A stretch of DNA of 64,000 nt, taken from the NCBI RefSeq assembly GCF_000344155.1, contig NZ_BAOQ01000019.1:47353-111352 (forward strand), in the 5' to 3' direction. Below the pieces are notes generated by a model. The model had not been told where the DNA came from and did not search any database. It saw only the letters and a list, made by a program, of their open reading frames with translations. Positions 35,157-45,326 of this stretch are shown here, one piece after another; within the stretch, counting starts at the first letter, position 1, and each line of letters begins with the position of its first letter. A program made the translations under genes and the position numbers. The stretch comes from Gordonia paraffinivorans NBRC 108238. Lineage in GTDB: Bacteria > Actinomycetota > Actinomycetes > Mycobacteriales > Mycobacteriaceae.

Positions 35157-35699
35157 TCAGCCGTCGGACCAGAGGTCCTTCTGCATGTAGACGCAGTCGA
35201 TCCACTGCCCGGCCTTCTGTCCGATCGAGCGCAACCTGCCCACCTCGGCGAAACCGAAACGGGAATGCAGTGCGATCGAACCCTCGCCGCCGGTGGCCGC
35301 GATGACCGCGACGATCTGCCGGACGTTCTCCCGGTCGGCGCGCCCGAGCATGCCCGACATCAGCGCCGACCCGATGCCGCGTCCGCCGTAGCCGGGTCGG
35401 ACGTAGATGGAGTCCTCGGTGGACCAGTCGTAGGCGGGCATCGTGCGAAACGTCCCGAGATACGCATAGCCGACCACGTGCTCGCCGCTCTCGGCCGGCA
35501 GGGTGGCGACCAGGAAGGGGCGGTCGGCGTCCCGGATCGTGCGGTACTTCACCAGCCAGGCGGTGTGGGAGGGGACCACGTAGTCGAAGGTCGCGGCCGT
35601 GTTCTCCACGTAGTGACGGTAGATGTCGGCGACGCCGGCGAGATCGTCCTCGGTCGCGTCGCGCACCGTCACCCGCTCGCCTGTCTGGGCTGCCTGCAT
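35157..35699 (-). CDS. GNAT N-acetyltransferase (phosphinothricin acetyltransferase-like)
   Basis: A 180-residue GNAT enzyme using acetyl-CoA. The opening VTVRDATEDDLAGVADIYRH plus YVENTAATFDY, and the acetyl-CoA loop YVRPGYGGRGIGSALMSGML, match the PAT/Bar subfamily, as does LHSRFGFAEVGRLRSIGQKA. These acetylate amino groups of phosphinothricin, methionine sulfoximine or similar small molecules. The ATG at 35699 is preferred; a TTG at 35711 would add four residues. The stop lies 7 bp from that of the convergent antiporter gene. Confidence 0.88.
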   Translation of the reverse strand: MQAAQTGERVTVRDATEDDLAGVADIYRHYVENTAATFDYVVPSHTAWLVKYRTIRDADRPFLVATLPAESGEHVVGYAYLGTFRTMPAYDWSTEDSIYVRPGYGGRGIGSALMSGMLGRADRENVRQIVAVIAATGGEGSIALHSRFGFAEVGRLRSIGQKAGQWIDCVYMQKDLWSDG

Positions 35700-35736
35700 G
35701 ACCCCAGACAATAGCGGCGGGCGCCGGTCACCTCTC

Positions 35737-35753
35737 TACTACTGCCGGTAGTA
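35737..35753 (+). promoter_or_regulatory. Palindromic operator in the promoter of the copper-chaperone/DyP operon
   Basis: TACTAC (35737-35742) and GTAGTA (35748-35753) form a perfect inverted repeat with a 5-bp centre. It sits 8 bp upstream of the -10 hexamer TAGGCT (35762-35767), over the -35 region. A repressor here would block the operon. Metal-responsive repressors bind similar short palindromes, but the regulator is unknown and is not encoded next door. Confidence 0.5.
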
Positions 35754-35761
35754 CCAGGGAG

Positions 35762-35767
35762 TAGGCT
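35762..35767 (+). promoter_or_regulatory. -10 box of the copper-chaperone/DyP operon
   Basis: TAGGCT fits TANNNT and lies 7 nt before the ATG at 35775. Either the mRNA is leaderless or the GGAGG at 35768-35772 is used from an unseen upstream start site. Confidence 0.5.
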
Positions 35768-35774
35768 GGAGGCC

Positions 35775-36317
35775 ATGCGTGGGGCGTCCGATCCGGCCGG
35801 CCGACTTGTGCGCGTGCACTGGTCGGCCGGCGCCGCCATGGCGTCGGCCTCGCTGAGCATCGGAGCGCATGCGCTCGCCGGCGGGGGGCTGCCGACCACT
35901 GCGCAGGTGATGCTCGTCATCGCGGTCAGCGCCGGTGTCGGCCCGGCCTTGGGTGCCGTCGGCCACATCCGCAGCAGGTCCGCCGAGATCGCCTCGGTCG
36001 GTTCGGCCCTCGCCGTCGCGCAGGTGCTCGGCCATCTCGCGATGCACTCGGGCGGTCACCACGCGGCGACGCCGTTGGTGCCCGGCCCGACCATGCTCGT
36101 CCTCCACGCCGCGGCGCTGCTGACTGCCGCGGTGCTGCTCGTCGGCGGCCAGGAATGCGCCCGCCGCATCGGATCGCGCATCCTCGCCTCGGCGTCGCGT
36201 CGATCGCTGCCGGTCCTCGGCGGCGCACCCGTGGTCGCGGGCGCCGAAATCGTGCTGCGGACCCGGTTCCGCCTCTCGGGTATCGGTACGCGAGGTCCAC
36301 CGGTCGTCTCGGCCTGA
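35775..36317 (+). CDS. Small membrane protein with a His-rich loop, first gene of metal operon
   Basis: A 180-residue protein with about four hydrophobic segments (AAMASASLSIGAHALAGGG, VMLVIAVSAGVGPALGAVG, VGSALAVAQVLGHLAMHS, MLVLHAAALLTAAVLLVGG). The loop HLAMHSGGHHAATP is rich in His and Met, suggesting metal binding at the outer face. I do not recognise the family with certainty; it resembles small DUF6153-type proteins found near PCu(A)C genes. It is followed 80 bp on by the copper chaperone and then the DyP peroxidase, so a role in copper handling is likely but inferred. Confidence 0.75.
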   Translation: MRGASDPAGRLVRVHWSAGAAMASASLSIGAHALAGGGLPTTAQVMLVIAVSAGVGPALGAVGHIRSRSAEIASVGSALAVAQVLGHLAMHSGGHHAATPLVPGPTMLVLHAAALLTAAVLLVGGQECARRIGSRILASASRRSLPVLGGAPVVAGAEIVLRTRFRLSGIGTRGPPVVSA

Positions 36318-36397
36318 CCCCGTATCTCTTCCTTCCTCCCGCCGGCGACGCACCGCGTGTCGGTGGTGACCCACGCATCCGAAAAGGCGAAACGCTC

Positions 36398-36931
36398 ATG
36401 CGCACAACTTCATTCATCACCCGTGCCCGCCGTCCGCTGGCCATCCTGGCGGCCTTGGCGCTGCCCCTGGCGGCGACCGCGTGCTCCGACGACACGGAGG
36501 CCACGCAGGCCGAGTCGGTGACCATCAGCGACCAATGGATCAAGGCGACCGACAAGGACATGACCGGTGTGTTCGGCAAGCTGACCAACACCTCCGGTGA
36601 GGAGGTGACCCTCGTCGGCGGGAAGACCGGCGTCGCCGGACGCGTCGAGGTGCACGAGATGGCGATGAACGCCGACGGCACGATGGCGATGCGGCAGGTG
36701 GACGGCGGCCTGAAGATCCCGGCCGGCGACACCGCCGACCTCGAGCCCGGCGGAAACCACATCATGTTGATGGACCTGAAGGGGCCCATCCTGGCCGGCG
36801 AGGCCATCACCGTCACGCTGCGCTTCGGCGACGGTTCCCAGAAGGACCTCGTGGCCGATGCCCGGGACTTCCGCGGCGCCAACGAGGAGTACGCGCCGGG
36901 CCACGGCTCGGGCGGTTCCAATGACGGATGA
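36398..36931 (+). CDS. PCu(A)C-type copper chaperone lipoprotein
   Basis: A 177-residue exported protein. The signal peptide ends in a lipobox (LAATACSDD, Cys near residue 28). The mature domain has the PCu(A)C copper site: His and Met in VEVHEMAMNADGTMAM and His-x-Met in GGNHIMLMDL. These ligands bind Cu(I) and pass it to cytochrome oxidase or detoxification partners at the membrane. GAAAAGGCGAAA at 36381-36392 precedes the ATG. Its 3' end overlaps the DyP peroxidase start by 11 bp, so the two are translationally coupled. Confidence 0.9.
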   Translation: MRTTSFITRARRPLAILAALALPLAATACSDDTEATQAESVTISDQWIKATDKDMTGVFGKLTNTSGEEVTLVGGKTGVAGRVEVHEMAMNADGTMAMRQVDGGLKIPAGDTADLEPGGNHIMLMDLKGPILAGEAITVTLRFGDGSQKDLVADARDFRGANEEYAPGHGSGGSNDG

Positions 36932-38177
36932 CGATCGCGATCACCGGGAACGGGGAAAGCGCGGCCGGGGTCCGGCACTCTCGCGACGCAGCCTGATCGC
37001 AGGCGTCGCGGGCGCGGCCGGCCTCGGCGTCGGCGCCACCGCGATCGCGCGTTCGGCGGACAGCGCCGGGGCGAGTGTGCACGGCGGCGACGTCATCGAG
37101 TTCTACGGCGAGCACCAGGCCGGGGTGACCACCCCGCCCACCGCGCACGTCAATTACATCGGGTTCGATCTCGCGGCGGATTCGGAGCGGCAGGCGCGGG
37201 AGGCGCTCGCCGGGATACTCCGCGTCTGGACCGAGGACGCCGCCAGGCTCACGAGGGGTGCTCCGGCACTGGCCGACAGCGAACCGGAACTCGCCCGCGT
37301 GCCGGCCCGGCTGACCGTCACGGTGGGCCTCGGACCCGGCTCCTTCACGAGGACCGGACTCGAGGGCCGGCGGCCCCGGTGGCTGCATCCGCTTCCCGCG
37401 TATCCCATCGACCGGCTCGACGAGCGGCGCTGGCCGCAGACCGACCTGCTGTTGCAGATCTGCTCCGACGATCCGATCACCGTGGCGCACGCGACCCGTG
37501 TGCTGACGTCCAACGTCGCCGGGCGGATCCGTCTGCGCTGGGTGCAGCGCGGGTTCCGCAACGCGCGCGGCAGCCAGGACGAGAAGGTGACGATGCGCAA
37601 CCTGATGGGGCAGGTCGACGGGACGGTCAACCTCGGTCCCGGCGACTTCGACACGCTCGTCTGGGACGACGGTGGCGAGCAGCCGTGGTTCGCGGGCGGG
37701 ACGTCGATGGTGCTGCGGCGGATCGCCATGGACCTCGACCGATGGCAGGAGCTCGATCCGGCCAGCCAGGAGCTGACGGTCGGTCGGCGCCTCTCCGACG
37801 GGGCGCCGCTGAGCGGGGGAGGCGAACACGACGACCCCGACTTCGACAAGCTCGTCGACGGGCTGCCCGCGATCCCGGCGTCGTCGCACATCGCCCGCGC
37901 CCGCCACCGGACGCCGGCCGAGCAGTTCCTGCGTCGCGGCTACAACTACGACGACCCGCCCGAGCCCGGACCCGACGGCGTGCTGCCGATATCGAACAGC
38001 GGGCTGCTGTTCGCCGCCTACCAGCGCGACGTCGACACCCAGTTCGCGCCGGTGCAGGCCCGTCTGGCCGAGCACGACGCGCTGAACGAGTGGACGACGC
38101 CCATCGGGTCCGGGGTCTACGCGATCCTGCCCGGCGCGCGTCGGGGGCAGGCCCTGGGGCAGAGCCTGCTGGCGTGA
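36921..38177 (+). CDS. DyP-type heme peroxidase, Tat-exported
   Basis: A 418-residue dye-decolourising peroxidase. A twin-arginine signal is present ([20 protein letters not shown]). The heme pocket is marked by GQVDGT (the GxxDG motif with distal Asp), a distal Arg in [11 protein letters not shown] and the proximal His in SSHIARARH. It is related to EfeB but lies outside the iron operon. It starts inside the PCu(A)C gene, so peroxidase and copper chaperone act in the same compartment. Its function could be peroxide removal or oxidation linked to copper delivery (inference). Confidence 0.88.
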   Translation: MTDDDRDHRERGKRGRGPALSRRSLIAGVAGAAGLGVGATAIARSADSAGASVHGGDVIEFYGEHQAGVTTPPTAHVNYIGFDLAADSERQAREALAGILRVWTEDAARLTRGAPALADSEPELARVPARLTVTVGLGPGSFTRTGLEGRRPRWLHPLPAYPIDRLDERRWPQTDLLLQICSDDPITVAHATRVLTSNVAGRIRLRWVQRGFRNARGSQDEKVTMRNLMGQVDGTVNLGPGDFDTLVWDDGGEQPWFAGGTSMVLRRIAMDLDRWQELDPASQELTVGRRLSDGAPLSGGGEHDDPDFDKLVDGLPAIPASSHIARARHRTPAEQFLRRGYNYDDPPEPGPDGVLPISNSGLLFAAYQRDVDTQFAPVQARLAEHDALNEWTTPIGSGVYAILPGARRGQALGQSLLA

Positions 38178-38211
38178 ACGACCGGCGTGCGGCGACGCCG
38201 GGCAGGGCACA

Positions 38212-38217
38212 TACAAT
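38212..38217 (+). promoter_or_regulatory. -10 box of a leaderless mfd transcript
   Basis: TACAAT at 38212-38217 is close to consensus and ends 7 nt before the GTG at 38225. Transcription probably starts at the start codon itself. Confidence 0.55.
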
Positions 38218-38224
38218 CGGCGGA

Positions 38225-41200
38225 GTGTCGACGCCTCGTGCCCTGTCCGGTCTGGCCTCCCTCGCGTGTGCGGACAAGTCGTTCCGCGAGGTCCACGAGC
38301 GTCTCGGCGAGCGACTGCTCGAGATCACCGCTCCGGATGCGGCGCGCCCCTTCCTCGTGACCTGCCTGGCCTCCGTCGCCGCCGATGCGCCGCTGCTGGT
38401 GGTGTCGGCGAACGGACGCGAGGCCGACGACCTGACCGCCGAGCTGCGCGAGATGCTCGCCGACGCCGACGCAGTCGCGCAGTTCCCCTCGTGGGAGACG
38501 CTCCCGCACGAGCGCCTGTCGCCGAGCGCGGACACCGTCGGACAACGCCTCGCCGTCCTGCACCGGCTGGCGAACCCCGGCGACAACCCGTTGCGCGTCG
38601 TCATCACCACGGTCCGGTCCCTGGTGCAGCCGATGGCCCCCGGACTGGGCGACGTCGCCACCATCACCCTGCGGGAAGGTGTCGAACTCGACTTCGACGG
38701 CCTGCTCACCCAGCTCGTCGAGATGGCCTACGAGCGGGTCGACATGGTCGCGCGCCGCGGCGAGTTCGCGGTGCGCGGCGGCATCCTCGACGTGTTCCCG
38801 ACCACCGCCGACCATCCCGTCCGCGTGGAGTTCTGGGGCGACGAGATCACCGAGATCCGCGCGTTCTCCGTCGCCGACCAGCGCAGCCAGCCGGAGATCG
38901 ACGTCCCGCAGGTGCGCATCCACCCCGGTCGCGAGTTGCTGTTGACCGAGGAGGTCCGCACGCGCGCAAGCGAACTCGCGGCCGAGAACCCGGACGACCA
39001 GACGCTCGTCGACATGCTCGGCAAGCTCGCCGAGGGTATCCCGGTCGACGGCATGGAGGCGCTCATCCCCGCGCTGGTCGACGGGAAGATGCAACTGCTC
39101 ACCGAGGTGCTGCCGAAGGGCAGTCGGGTCCTCGTCCTCGACCCGGAGAAGGTGCGCACCCGCGCCGCCGACCTGTCGAAGACCGGTGCGGAGTTCCTCG
39201 AGGCGTCCTGGACGGCCGCGGCGATGGGGGCCGACGCGCCGCTCGACGGCCGCGCGACGAGCAGCTTCGGCATCGATCTCGAGGCCAGCGCCTACCGGCC
39301 CCTCGACGAGGTGCGGGCCGCCACGCTCGAGGCGGGGCTGCCGTGGTGGACGGTCTCGCCGCTGTCCACCGGCGTCGGCGACGAACTCGAACTCGACCTC
39401 GCCCCGGGCCCGGCCCCGCGCGGCGACGAGAAGGAGATCGCCGCGACGTTCGCGCAGTTGCGCGCCCACGTCCTCGACGGCAAGACCGCCGCGATCGTCG
39501 TCGCCGGCAAGGGCACCGCCCAGCGCGTCGGCGAGCGACTCTCCGAGGCCGAGGTGCCCTACGTCATCGCCGAAGCGGGGCACCGTCCCGAGCCCGGCGT
39601 GGTCTCCGTCTTCCACTCGACCCTGCGCGGCGGCCTGGTCTGCCCCGACTCCGGGCTCGTGGTGGTCACCGAGGCCGACCTCACCGGCACCCGGGTCGCG
39701 AATGTCCGTGACGGGCGCAAACTCCCGGCCAAACGCCGCAACCAGGTCGACCCCCTCGCGCTCAAGGCCGGCGATCTCGTCGTGCACGACCAGCACGGCA
39801 TCGGCCGGTTCGTGGAGATGATCGAGCGGACCGTGTCGGGAGCCCGGCGCGAGTATCTGGTGCTCGAGTACGCGTCGAGCAAGCGCGGCCAGCCGGCCGA
39901 CCGGCTGTACGTGCCCATGGACTCGCTCGACCAGCTGTCGCGGTACGTCGGCGGCGAGCAGCCGGCGCTGTCCAAGCTCGGCGGGTCGGACTGGCAGAAC
40001 ACCAAACGCAAGGCGCGAAAGGCGGTTCGCGAGATCGCCGGCGAACTCGTCCAGCTCTACGCCGCGCGGCACGCGGCGCCCGGCCACGCCTTCGGGCCCG
40101 ACACGCCGTGGCAGAAGGAGATGGAGGACGCCTTCGACTTCACCGAGACCGCCGACCAGCTGCAGGTGATCGCGGAGGTCAAGGCCGACATGGAACGGCC
40201 GGTCCCGATGGACCGCGTCATCGTCGGCGACGTCGGCTACGGCAAGACCGAGATCGCGGTCCGCGCGGCGTTCAAGGCCGTGCAGGACGGCAAGCAGGTC
40301 GCCGTACTCGTGCCGACGACGATCCTCGCGCAGCAGCACCTGCAGACGTTCACCGAGCGCATGAGCGGCTTCCCGGTGCGCATCCGCGGCCTCTCGCGGT
40401 TCACCGACGCCAAGGAGTCCCGCGAGATCATCGACGCGATGGCCAAGGGCGAGGTCGACATCGTCGTCGGCACGCACCGGCTGCTGCAGACCGGTGTCAC
40501 CTGGAAGGACCTGGGCCTGGTCATCGTCGACGAGGAGCAGCGGTTCGGCGTCGAGCACAAGGAACACATCAAGTCCCTGCGCACCCACGTCGACGTGCTG
40601 ACCATGTCGGCGACCCCGATCCCGCGCACCCTGGAGATGTCGATGGCCGGCATCCGGGAGATGTCGACGATCCTCACCCCGCCGGAGGAGCGCCACCCCG
40701 TGCTGACCTACGTGGGCGCCTATTCGGCCAAGCAGGTCGCCGCCGCGATCCGCCGCGAGCTGCTGCGCGACGGGCAGGTGTTCTACGTCCACAACCGGGT
40801 GTCGACGATCGACAAGACGGCCAAGGAGATCGCCGCGATGGTGCCCGAGGCCCGCGTCGTGGTCGCGCACGGCCAGATGGGGGAGGACCAGCTCGAGCGC
40901 ACGGTCAACGGGTTCTGGAACCGCGAGTACGACGTGCTGGTCTGCACGACGATCATCGAGACCGGTCTCGACATCTCCAACGCCAACACCCTCATCGTCG
41001 ACCGCGCCGAGAACCTCGGCCTGTCGCAGTTGCATCAGCTCCGCGGACGCGTCGGCCGCAGCCGCGAACGCGGCTACGCCTACCTGTTGTACAGCCCGGA
41101 CCGTCCGTTGACCGAGACCGCCTACGACCGGCTTGCGACGATCGCGCAGAACAACGAGCTCGGCGCCGGCATGGCCGTCGCGCTCAAGGACCTCGAGCTG

Positions 41201-41809
41201 CGCGGCGCCGGAAACGTTCTCGGCGCCGAACAGTCCGGCCACGTGGCCGGCGTCGGCTTCGACCTGTACGTGCGGCTCGTCGGCGAGGCGGTGGAGGCCT
41301 ACCGCGCCGCCGCCGACGGCAAGCCGGTCGAGCAGCGCGAGAACCTCGAGGTGCGCATCGACCTCCCCGTCGACGCGCACATCCCGGTCGAATACGTCGA
41401 TTCCGACCGTCTTCGCCTCGAGGCCTACCGCAAGCTGGCCTCGGCCGCCGACGACGCCGAGGTCGACGCGGTCATGGCCGAACTCGCCGACCGCTACGGT
41501 CCGCCGCCGGTGGAGACCACGCGCCTGGCGTCGATCGCGCGACTGCGCCTGCGGTGCCGGGAACGCGGGATCACCGAGATCGGCCTGGCCGGACAAGGTG
41601 TCAAGATCTCGCCGCTGCCGCTGCTCGACAGCGAGCAGGTGCGCCTGAAGCGCCTGTACTCGTCGGCGTCGTACCGGGCCACCACCTCGGTGGTGACGCT
41701 GCCGATCCCGCGCACCGGGGGTGTGGGTTCGGCTCGTCTGCGTGACGACGAGCTGATCGAGTACCTGACGACGTTCCTGACGCAGATCAAGCCGCAACCG
41801 ACCGGCTGA
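38225..41809 (+). CDS. mfd: Transcription-repair coupling factor
   Basis: A 1194-residue Mfd, the usual size. It removes RNA polymerase stalled at DNA lesions and recruits UvrA. Domains in order: UvrB-like N-terminal part ([40 protein letters not shown]), RNA-polymerase-interacting CarD-like domain ([20 protein letters not shown]), superfamily 2 translocase ([20 protein letters not shown] with Walker A; DEEQ box in [27 protein letters not shown]) and the C-terminal TRCF domain. The GTG at 38225 gives [10 protein letters not shown]. The -10 box implies a leaderless transcript. It is the first gene of the conserved mfd-mazG-lpqU-eno block. Confidence 0.97.
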   Translation: MSTPRALSGLASLACADKSFREVHERLGERLLEITAPDAARPFLVTCLASVAADAPLLVVSANGREADDLTAELREMLADADAVAQFPSWETLPHERLSPSADTVGQRLAVLHRLANPGDNPLRVVITTVRSLVQPMAPGLGDVATITLREGVELDFDGLLTQLVEMAYERVDMVARRGEFAVRGGILDVFPTTADHPVRVEFWGDEITEIRAFSVADQRSQPEIDVPQVRIHPGRELLLTEEVRTRASELAAENPDDQTLVDMLGKLAEGIPVDGMEALIPALVDGKMQLLTEVLPKGSRVLVLDPEKVRTRAADLSKTGAEFLEASWTAAAMGADAPLDGRATSSFGIDLEASAYRPLDEVRAATLEAGLPWWTVSPLSTGVGDELELDLAPGPAPRGDEKEIAATFAQLRAHVLDGKTAAIVVAGKGTAQRVGERLSEAEVPYVIAEAGHRPEPGVVSVFHSTLRGGLVCPDSGLVVVTEADLTGTRVANVRDGRKLPAKRRNQVDPLALKAGDLVVHDQHGIGRFVEMIERTVSGARREYLVLEYASSKRGQPADRLYVPMDSLDQLSRYVGGEQPALSKLGGSDWQNTKRKARKAVREIAGELVQLYAARHAAPGHAFGPDTPWQKEMEDAFDFTETADQLQVIAEVKADMERPVPMDRVIVGDVGYGKTEIAVRAAFKAVQDGKQVAVLVPTTILAQQHLQTFTERMSGFPVRIRGLSRFTDAKESREIIDAMAKGEVDIVVGTHRLLQTGVTWKDLGLVIVDEEQRFGVEHKEHIKSLRTHVDVLTMSATPIPRTLEMSMAGIREMSTILTPPEERHPVLTYVGAYSAKQVAAAIRRELLRDGQVFYVHNRVSTIDKTAKEIAAMVPEARVVVAHGQMGEDQLERTVNGFWNREYDVLVCTTIIETGLDISNANTLIVDRAENLGLSQLHQLRGRVGRSRERGYAYLLYSPDRPLTETAYDRLATIAQNNELGAGMAVALKDLELRGAGNVLGAEQSGHVAGVGFDLYVRLVGEAVEAYRAAADGKPVEQRENLEVRIDLPVDAHIPVEYVDSDRLRLEAYRKLASAADDAEVDAVMAELADRYGPPPVETTRLASIARLRLRCRERGITEIGLAGQGVKISPLPLLDSEQVRLKRLYSSASYRATTSVVTLPIPRTGGVGSARLRDDELIEYLTTFLTQIKPQPTG

Positions 41810-41873
41810 CGCCGCGTACGGACATCCGGGGGCGGACGAGATCGTTGGGGGGTCGAGAAAGGGCGTACGACGA

Positions 41874-42779
41874 ATGACGGTGGTGCTGCTGGATTCCGTG
41901 CGGCCGGAGCTGATCCCGCTGCGGGCCTGCAGGTATCTGCGAGGACCGGTCCGGGTCACCGAGGACGTCCCGGGCACCGTGCTGTGGGAGTTCGACGGCG
42001 TGGAGGCGGTCTTCGACGAGGTGCTCGCCGACACCCCGCCCGACTCCGTGCTGGTCAGCACCGACCCCGATCACCGCCTCGTCCGCGCCCGCGTCGCCCG
42101 CGGCGAGCAGGTGATCGATGTGCGGAGCGTCTCGGGCATGGCGCTCCTCGAATCGGTCGCCCTCATGGACCGACTCCGCCGCAACGGACCGTGGGAGAGC
42201 ATGCAGACCCACCGGTCGCTGCGCCGCTACCTGCTCGAAGAGGTCTACGAGCTCCTCGACGCGATCGACGCCGGCGACGCCGCCGAACTCGAGGAAGAGC
42301 TCGGGGACCTGTTGCTGCAGGTGCTCTTCCACGCCCGCATCGCCGCCGACGACCCGGAGTCGCCGTTCGACATCGACGACGTCGCACGCAGTTTCACCAC
42401 GAAGGTGATGGGCCGGACCCCCGGCGTGCTGTCGGGCGCGCACTCCGATCTCGAGACCCAGATCCGGGAGTGGGAGGAGCGCAAGGCCGCGGAGAAGAAG
42501 CGCGGTTCGGTGCTCGACGGGGTCGCCACCACCCAGCCGGCGCTGGCACTGCTGCAGAAGATCCTCGAACGCCTCACCGCCGCCTCGTATCCGGTGGACA
42601 CCATCCCGGCCGAGACGTGGACGGTCACCGTGACGGCCGACGACGACAGCGTCGAGGCGCAGGCCCGCGACCGCGCGCTGGCACTGATGGAGTCCGTGCG
42701 GGTGGCCGAGGCCCGCGCGAAAGAACAGGGCGTCGAACTGGATTCGCGCGAGGCCTGGGAGAGCGTGCTGGGGAACTGA
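41874..42779 (+). CDS. mazG: Nucleoside triphosphate pyrophosphohydrolase MazG
   Basis: A 301-residue MazG that hydrolyses (d)NTPs, including oxidised forms, to NMP and PPi. The EExxE...ExxD metal motif is EEVYELLDAIDAGDAAELEE followed by ELGDLLLQVLFHARIA, at about residues 122-155. It keeps a single MazG domain with a roughly 100-residue N-terminal extension, as in mycobacterial MazG, unlike the double-domain E. coli protein. It starts 64 bp after mfd on the same strand, as in M. tuberculosis Rv1020-Rv1021. Confidence 0.93.
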   Translation: MTVVLLDSVRPELIPLRACRYLRGPVRVTEDVPGTVLWEFDGVEAVFDEVLADTPPDSVLVSTDPDHRLVRARVARGEQVIDVRSVSGMALLESVALMDRLRRNGPWESMQTHRSLRRYLLEEVYELLDAIDAGDAAELEEELGDLLLQVLFHARIAADDPESPFDIDDVARSFTTKVMGRTPGVLSGAHSDLETQIREWEERKAAEKKRGSVLDGVATTQPALALLQKILERLTAASYPVDTIPAETWTVTVTADDDSVEAQARDRALALMESVRVAEARAKEQGVELDSREAWESVLGN

Positions 42780-42792
42780 GCCCCGGCCGGGA

Positions 42793-44121
42793 TCACTCGA
42801 AGATCCGCTGGCCCCACCACTCGCCGCGTTCGAGCCCCGGCGGGATCGCGAAGTGCGCGGAACCGTTCGGGATCAGGTACTCGGTCATCGCGTCCTGGCG
42901 CGACAGGATCTGCTGCATCGGCACGAACTGCTTGCCCGTGTCGCGGTTGAAGGCGATGAAGAACAGGCCGGCGTCGAGGTGGCCGAAGCCGTCGGTGCCG
43001 TCGGTGAAGTTGTACCCGCGACGCAGAATGCGCACGCCGCCGAGGTTCTTCGGATTGGCCAGCCGCACATGGGAATTGCGCGGGATGATCGGCGCACCGC
43101 CCGAGGTGATCTGAAAGTCGGGCTCGTCGAACTCGTCCTTCTGGCCGAGCGGGGCGCCGGTCTTCTTGGTGCGCCCGACCACCTGCTCCTGCTCGAACAG
43201 GTTGGCGCGGTCCCAGGGCTCGATGTCCATCCGGATGCGGCGGGCGACGAGGTAGGTGCCGCCGGTCATCCACTGCGCGCCGGGCGGGTTGTCCTCCGGT
43301 GCGACCCACACCCAGCGATCGAGCAGGTCGGTGTCCTCGGCGCGGATGTTCGCCGTCCCGTCCTTGAAACCGAACAGGTTTCGCGGCGTCTCCTGCGACT
43401 GCGTGGTCGACGACGTGCGGCCGAAGCCGAGCTGCGACCACCGGACGGCCATGACGCCGAAGGCCATCCGCGCCAGGTTGCGGATCGCGTGGACGGCGAC
43501 CTGCGGGTCGTCGGCGCAGGCCTGCACGCAGATGTCGCCGTAGGAGCGGTTCGGATCGATCTTCTCGGCCGCGAAGATCGGCAGGTCGACGAGCGTGGGC
43601 GGCCGGCGGTCGGCGATGCCGAACCGGTCGCGCCGATCGGGATTCGACGAGCTCGGGCCGAACAGGCTAGGCCCGACGCCGAAGGTGAGAGTGAGATGAG
43701 CGGCCTTGAGCCCGAGCGCTTCTCCGGTGTCCGCCGGCACGGAGTACTCACCGAGGCCGGTGGCGCCGTCGGGAACGGTCTCCTCGCCGCGGGTCATGCG
43801 CTCGGCGGCCTCGGTCCACTTCCGCAGCACCGCGATCAGCTCGTCCCGCGAGTCGGTGATGACGTCGAAACTCGCGAAGTGCAGCCGGTCCTGCGCGGCG
43901 GTCGTGATACCGGCCTGGCGCGGCCCCCGGAACTCGACGATCTGGTTGTCGGGCGCGGCGGGTGGGGTCGTCGCACGACCGACGGCGGCCCCTCCCGCGG
44001 CGGCGATCAGCCCGATGCCGGTCCCGCCGAGGATGGCGCGGCGGGACAGGCCCCGCCGCCCGCCGCGTGCGGCGGGCTCGGCGGTGGTCTCCTCGCCCGG
44101 ACCCTGTTCCCGCTCGCTCAT
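42793..44121 (-). CDS. efeB: Iron uptake DyP-type peroxidase/deferrochelatase EfeB
   Basis: A 442-residue Tat-exported DyP peroxidase (LSRRAILGGTGIGLIAAAGG). The heme motif GxxDG is in FGFKDGTAN, the distal Arg in RRIRMDIEPWDR and the proximal His in RNSHVRLANP. It is the third member of the efeUOB ferrous-iron uptake system, where it may oxidise Fe(II) or extract iron from heme. Its ATG overlaps the efeO stop (ATGA). It converges on mazG. It is clearly more EfeB-like than the second DyP peroxidase at 36921-38177. Confidence 0.94.
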   Translation of the reverse strand: MSEREQGPGEETTAEPAARGGRRGLSRRAILGGTGIGLIAAAGGAAVGRATTPPAAPDNQIVEFRGPRQAGITTAAQDRLHFASFDVITDSRDELIAVLRKWTEAAERMTRGEETVPDGATGLGEYSVPADTGEALGLKAAHLTLTFGVGPSLFGPSSSNPDRRDRFGIADRRPPTLVDLPIFAAEKIDPNRSYGDICVQACADDPQVAVHAIRNLARMAFGVMAVRWSQLGFGRTSSTTQSQETPRNLFGFKDGTANIRAEDTDLLDRWVWVAPEDNPPGAQWMTGGTYLVARRIRMDIEPWDRANLFEQEQVVGRTKKTGAPLGQKDEFDEPDFQITSGGAPIIPRNSHVRLANPKNLGGVRILRRGYNFTDGTDGFGHLDAGLFFIAFNRDTGKQFVPMQQILSRQDAMTEYLIPNGSAHFAIPPGLERGEWWGQRIFE

Positions 44122-45326
44122 TGCTGCAGGACGAGTCCCGGGACCTGCGACAGAGTGGCCGAGAGCGCGTCGATCTGGTTCGACAGTTCCTTGCGCTGGT
44201 CGGGCGTGACCTTGGTGTAGGACTCGTATCCGTCGCCCTCGCGGTAGGAGTTCACCGTGTCGCGGACGGTCTGGAACTGGGCGGTGATCTTGTCCATCAG
44301 CGCCGGGTTCTTCGCGCTGATGATCGGCTGCATGGTCGCGATCGCGGTCTCGGAACCGTCGATGTTGGCGGCGATGTCCCACAGGTCGGTGTGGGAGTAG
44401 CGGTCCTCCTCGCCCTCGACCTTGGTCGCGGCGACCTCGTCGATCAGCGCCTGCGGGCCCTTCACGAACGACAGCGTCTCGAACTCGAAGTCGGGCTTGT
44501 TGACCTCCTCGCGCAGCGTCGTCACGTCGGCGAGGAGCTGGTCGGCAACCTTGGCGATGTTCTGCGGGTTGTCGGTGGCCTTGGCGTTGGCGGCATCCGA
44601 CGGCGTGATCTGGCCGGGGCCGTCGCCGATCTCGGCGGGCTGCGGCGGCCACAGGTACCGCTCGATGCGGTGGAAGCCGGTGAACGGCTGGGCGCCGTCC
44701 TCGGTGTCGTCCCAGCGCATGTCGATCGCGGGGTCGAGGTCGGGGAACGACTCGGCGACCGGCTCGATCCGCTCGTACGGGGTGCGGACGAGTCCGTACT
44801 GCGCCCGCGCGGCGTCGAGGTCGCCGCTCTTGACGTGGTCGACGAAGGTCTTGGTCTGCGCCTCGAGGGTGTTGAGCTGGTTGCGGACGTATTCGAGGTA
44901 CTGGGCCTTGGCCGCCATCACGTCGGCGGGGACCTCGGCCTTCTCCTTGCGTTCGCCGCCGACCTCGATCTCGGTGCGGATGCCGGTGCCCACCATGCCG
45001 GGCTTGCACGCGACCGTGTAGGTGCCGGGCTCGACGATCTCGACGGTCAGGTTGCCGGTGACGCCGGGACCGATGTTCTCGACCTCGCCGAGCACGCGGT
45101 TGTTGTTGCCGTAGACGTAGAACTCGGTGACCTTGCTGCCGGAGTTGGTGACCGTGAAATCGACCTCGCCAGTGGTCGCCTCGGTGGTCTCCAGGTCGCA
45201 GGCGTCGTCGGTGGAGGTCACCACGATCGCACCTTCTGAGCTGCCCTTCGAGGTGCAGCCGGTGAGGACGATCGGGGTGATCACCGCCAGGGCCGCACCT
45301 GCGGCCGCCAGGGTCCTACGGTTCAC
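44118..45326 (-). CDS. efeO: Iron uptake system protein EfeO (cupredoxin plus M75 domain)
   Basis: A 402-residue lipoprotein: signal peptide AAAGAALAVITPIVLTGCTS with the lipidated Cys near residue 24. A cupredoxin-like domain follows (VDFTVTNSGSKVTEFYVYGN to TYTVACKPGMVGTG), then the M75 peptidase-like helical domain with its metal site (FTGFHRIERYLW, HxxxE). EfeO captures Fe outside the membrane and hands it to EfeU. The GTG at 45326 has AAGGAAC upstream and overlaps the efeU stop. The middle gene of the operon. Confidence 0.94.
   Translation of the reverse strand: MNRRTLAAAGAALAVITPIVLTGCTSKGSSEGAIVVTSTDDACDLETTEATTGEVDFTVTNSGSKVTEFYVYGNNNRVLGEVENIGPGVTGNLTVEIVEPGTYTVACKPGMVGTGIRTEIEVGGERKEKAEVPADVMAAKAQYLEYVRNQLNTLEAQTKTFVDHVKSGDLDAARAQYGLVRTPYERIEPVAESFPDLDPAIDMRWDDTEDGAQPFTGFHRIERYLWPPQPAEIGDGPGQITPSDAANAKATDNPQNIAKVADQLLADVTTLREEVNKPDFEFETLSFVKGPQALIDEVAATKVEGEEDRYSHTDLWDIAANIDGSETAIATMQPIISAKNPALMDKITAQFQTVRDTVNSYREGDGYESYTKVTPDQRKELSNQIDALSATLSQVPGLVLQQ

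Noticed and set aside
36921..38177. A second efeB belonging to the iron operon
   Set aside because: It overlaps the PCu(A)C gene, has no IdeR box, and is separated from efeUO by mfd and mazG.
38117..42061. A very long open frame on the minus strand across mfd (over 1300 codons)
   Set aside because: It is antisense to mfd, whose domains and motifs are unmistakable. High third-position GC leaves the opposite strand without stops; its composition (repeated Asp, His, Gly, Arg) matches no protein family.
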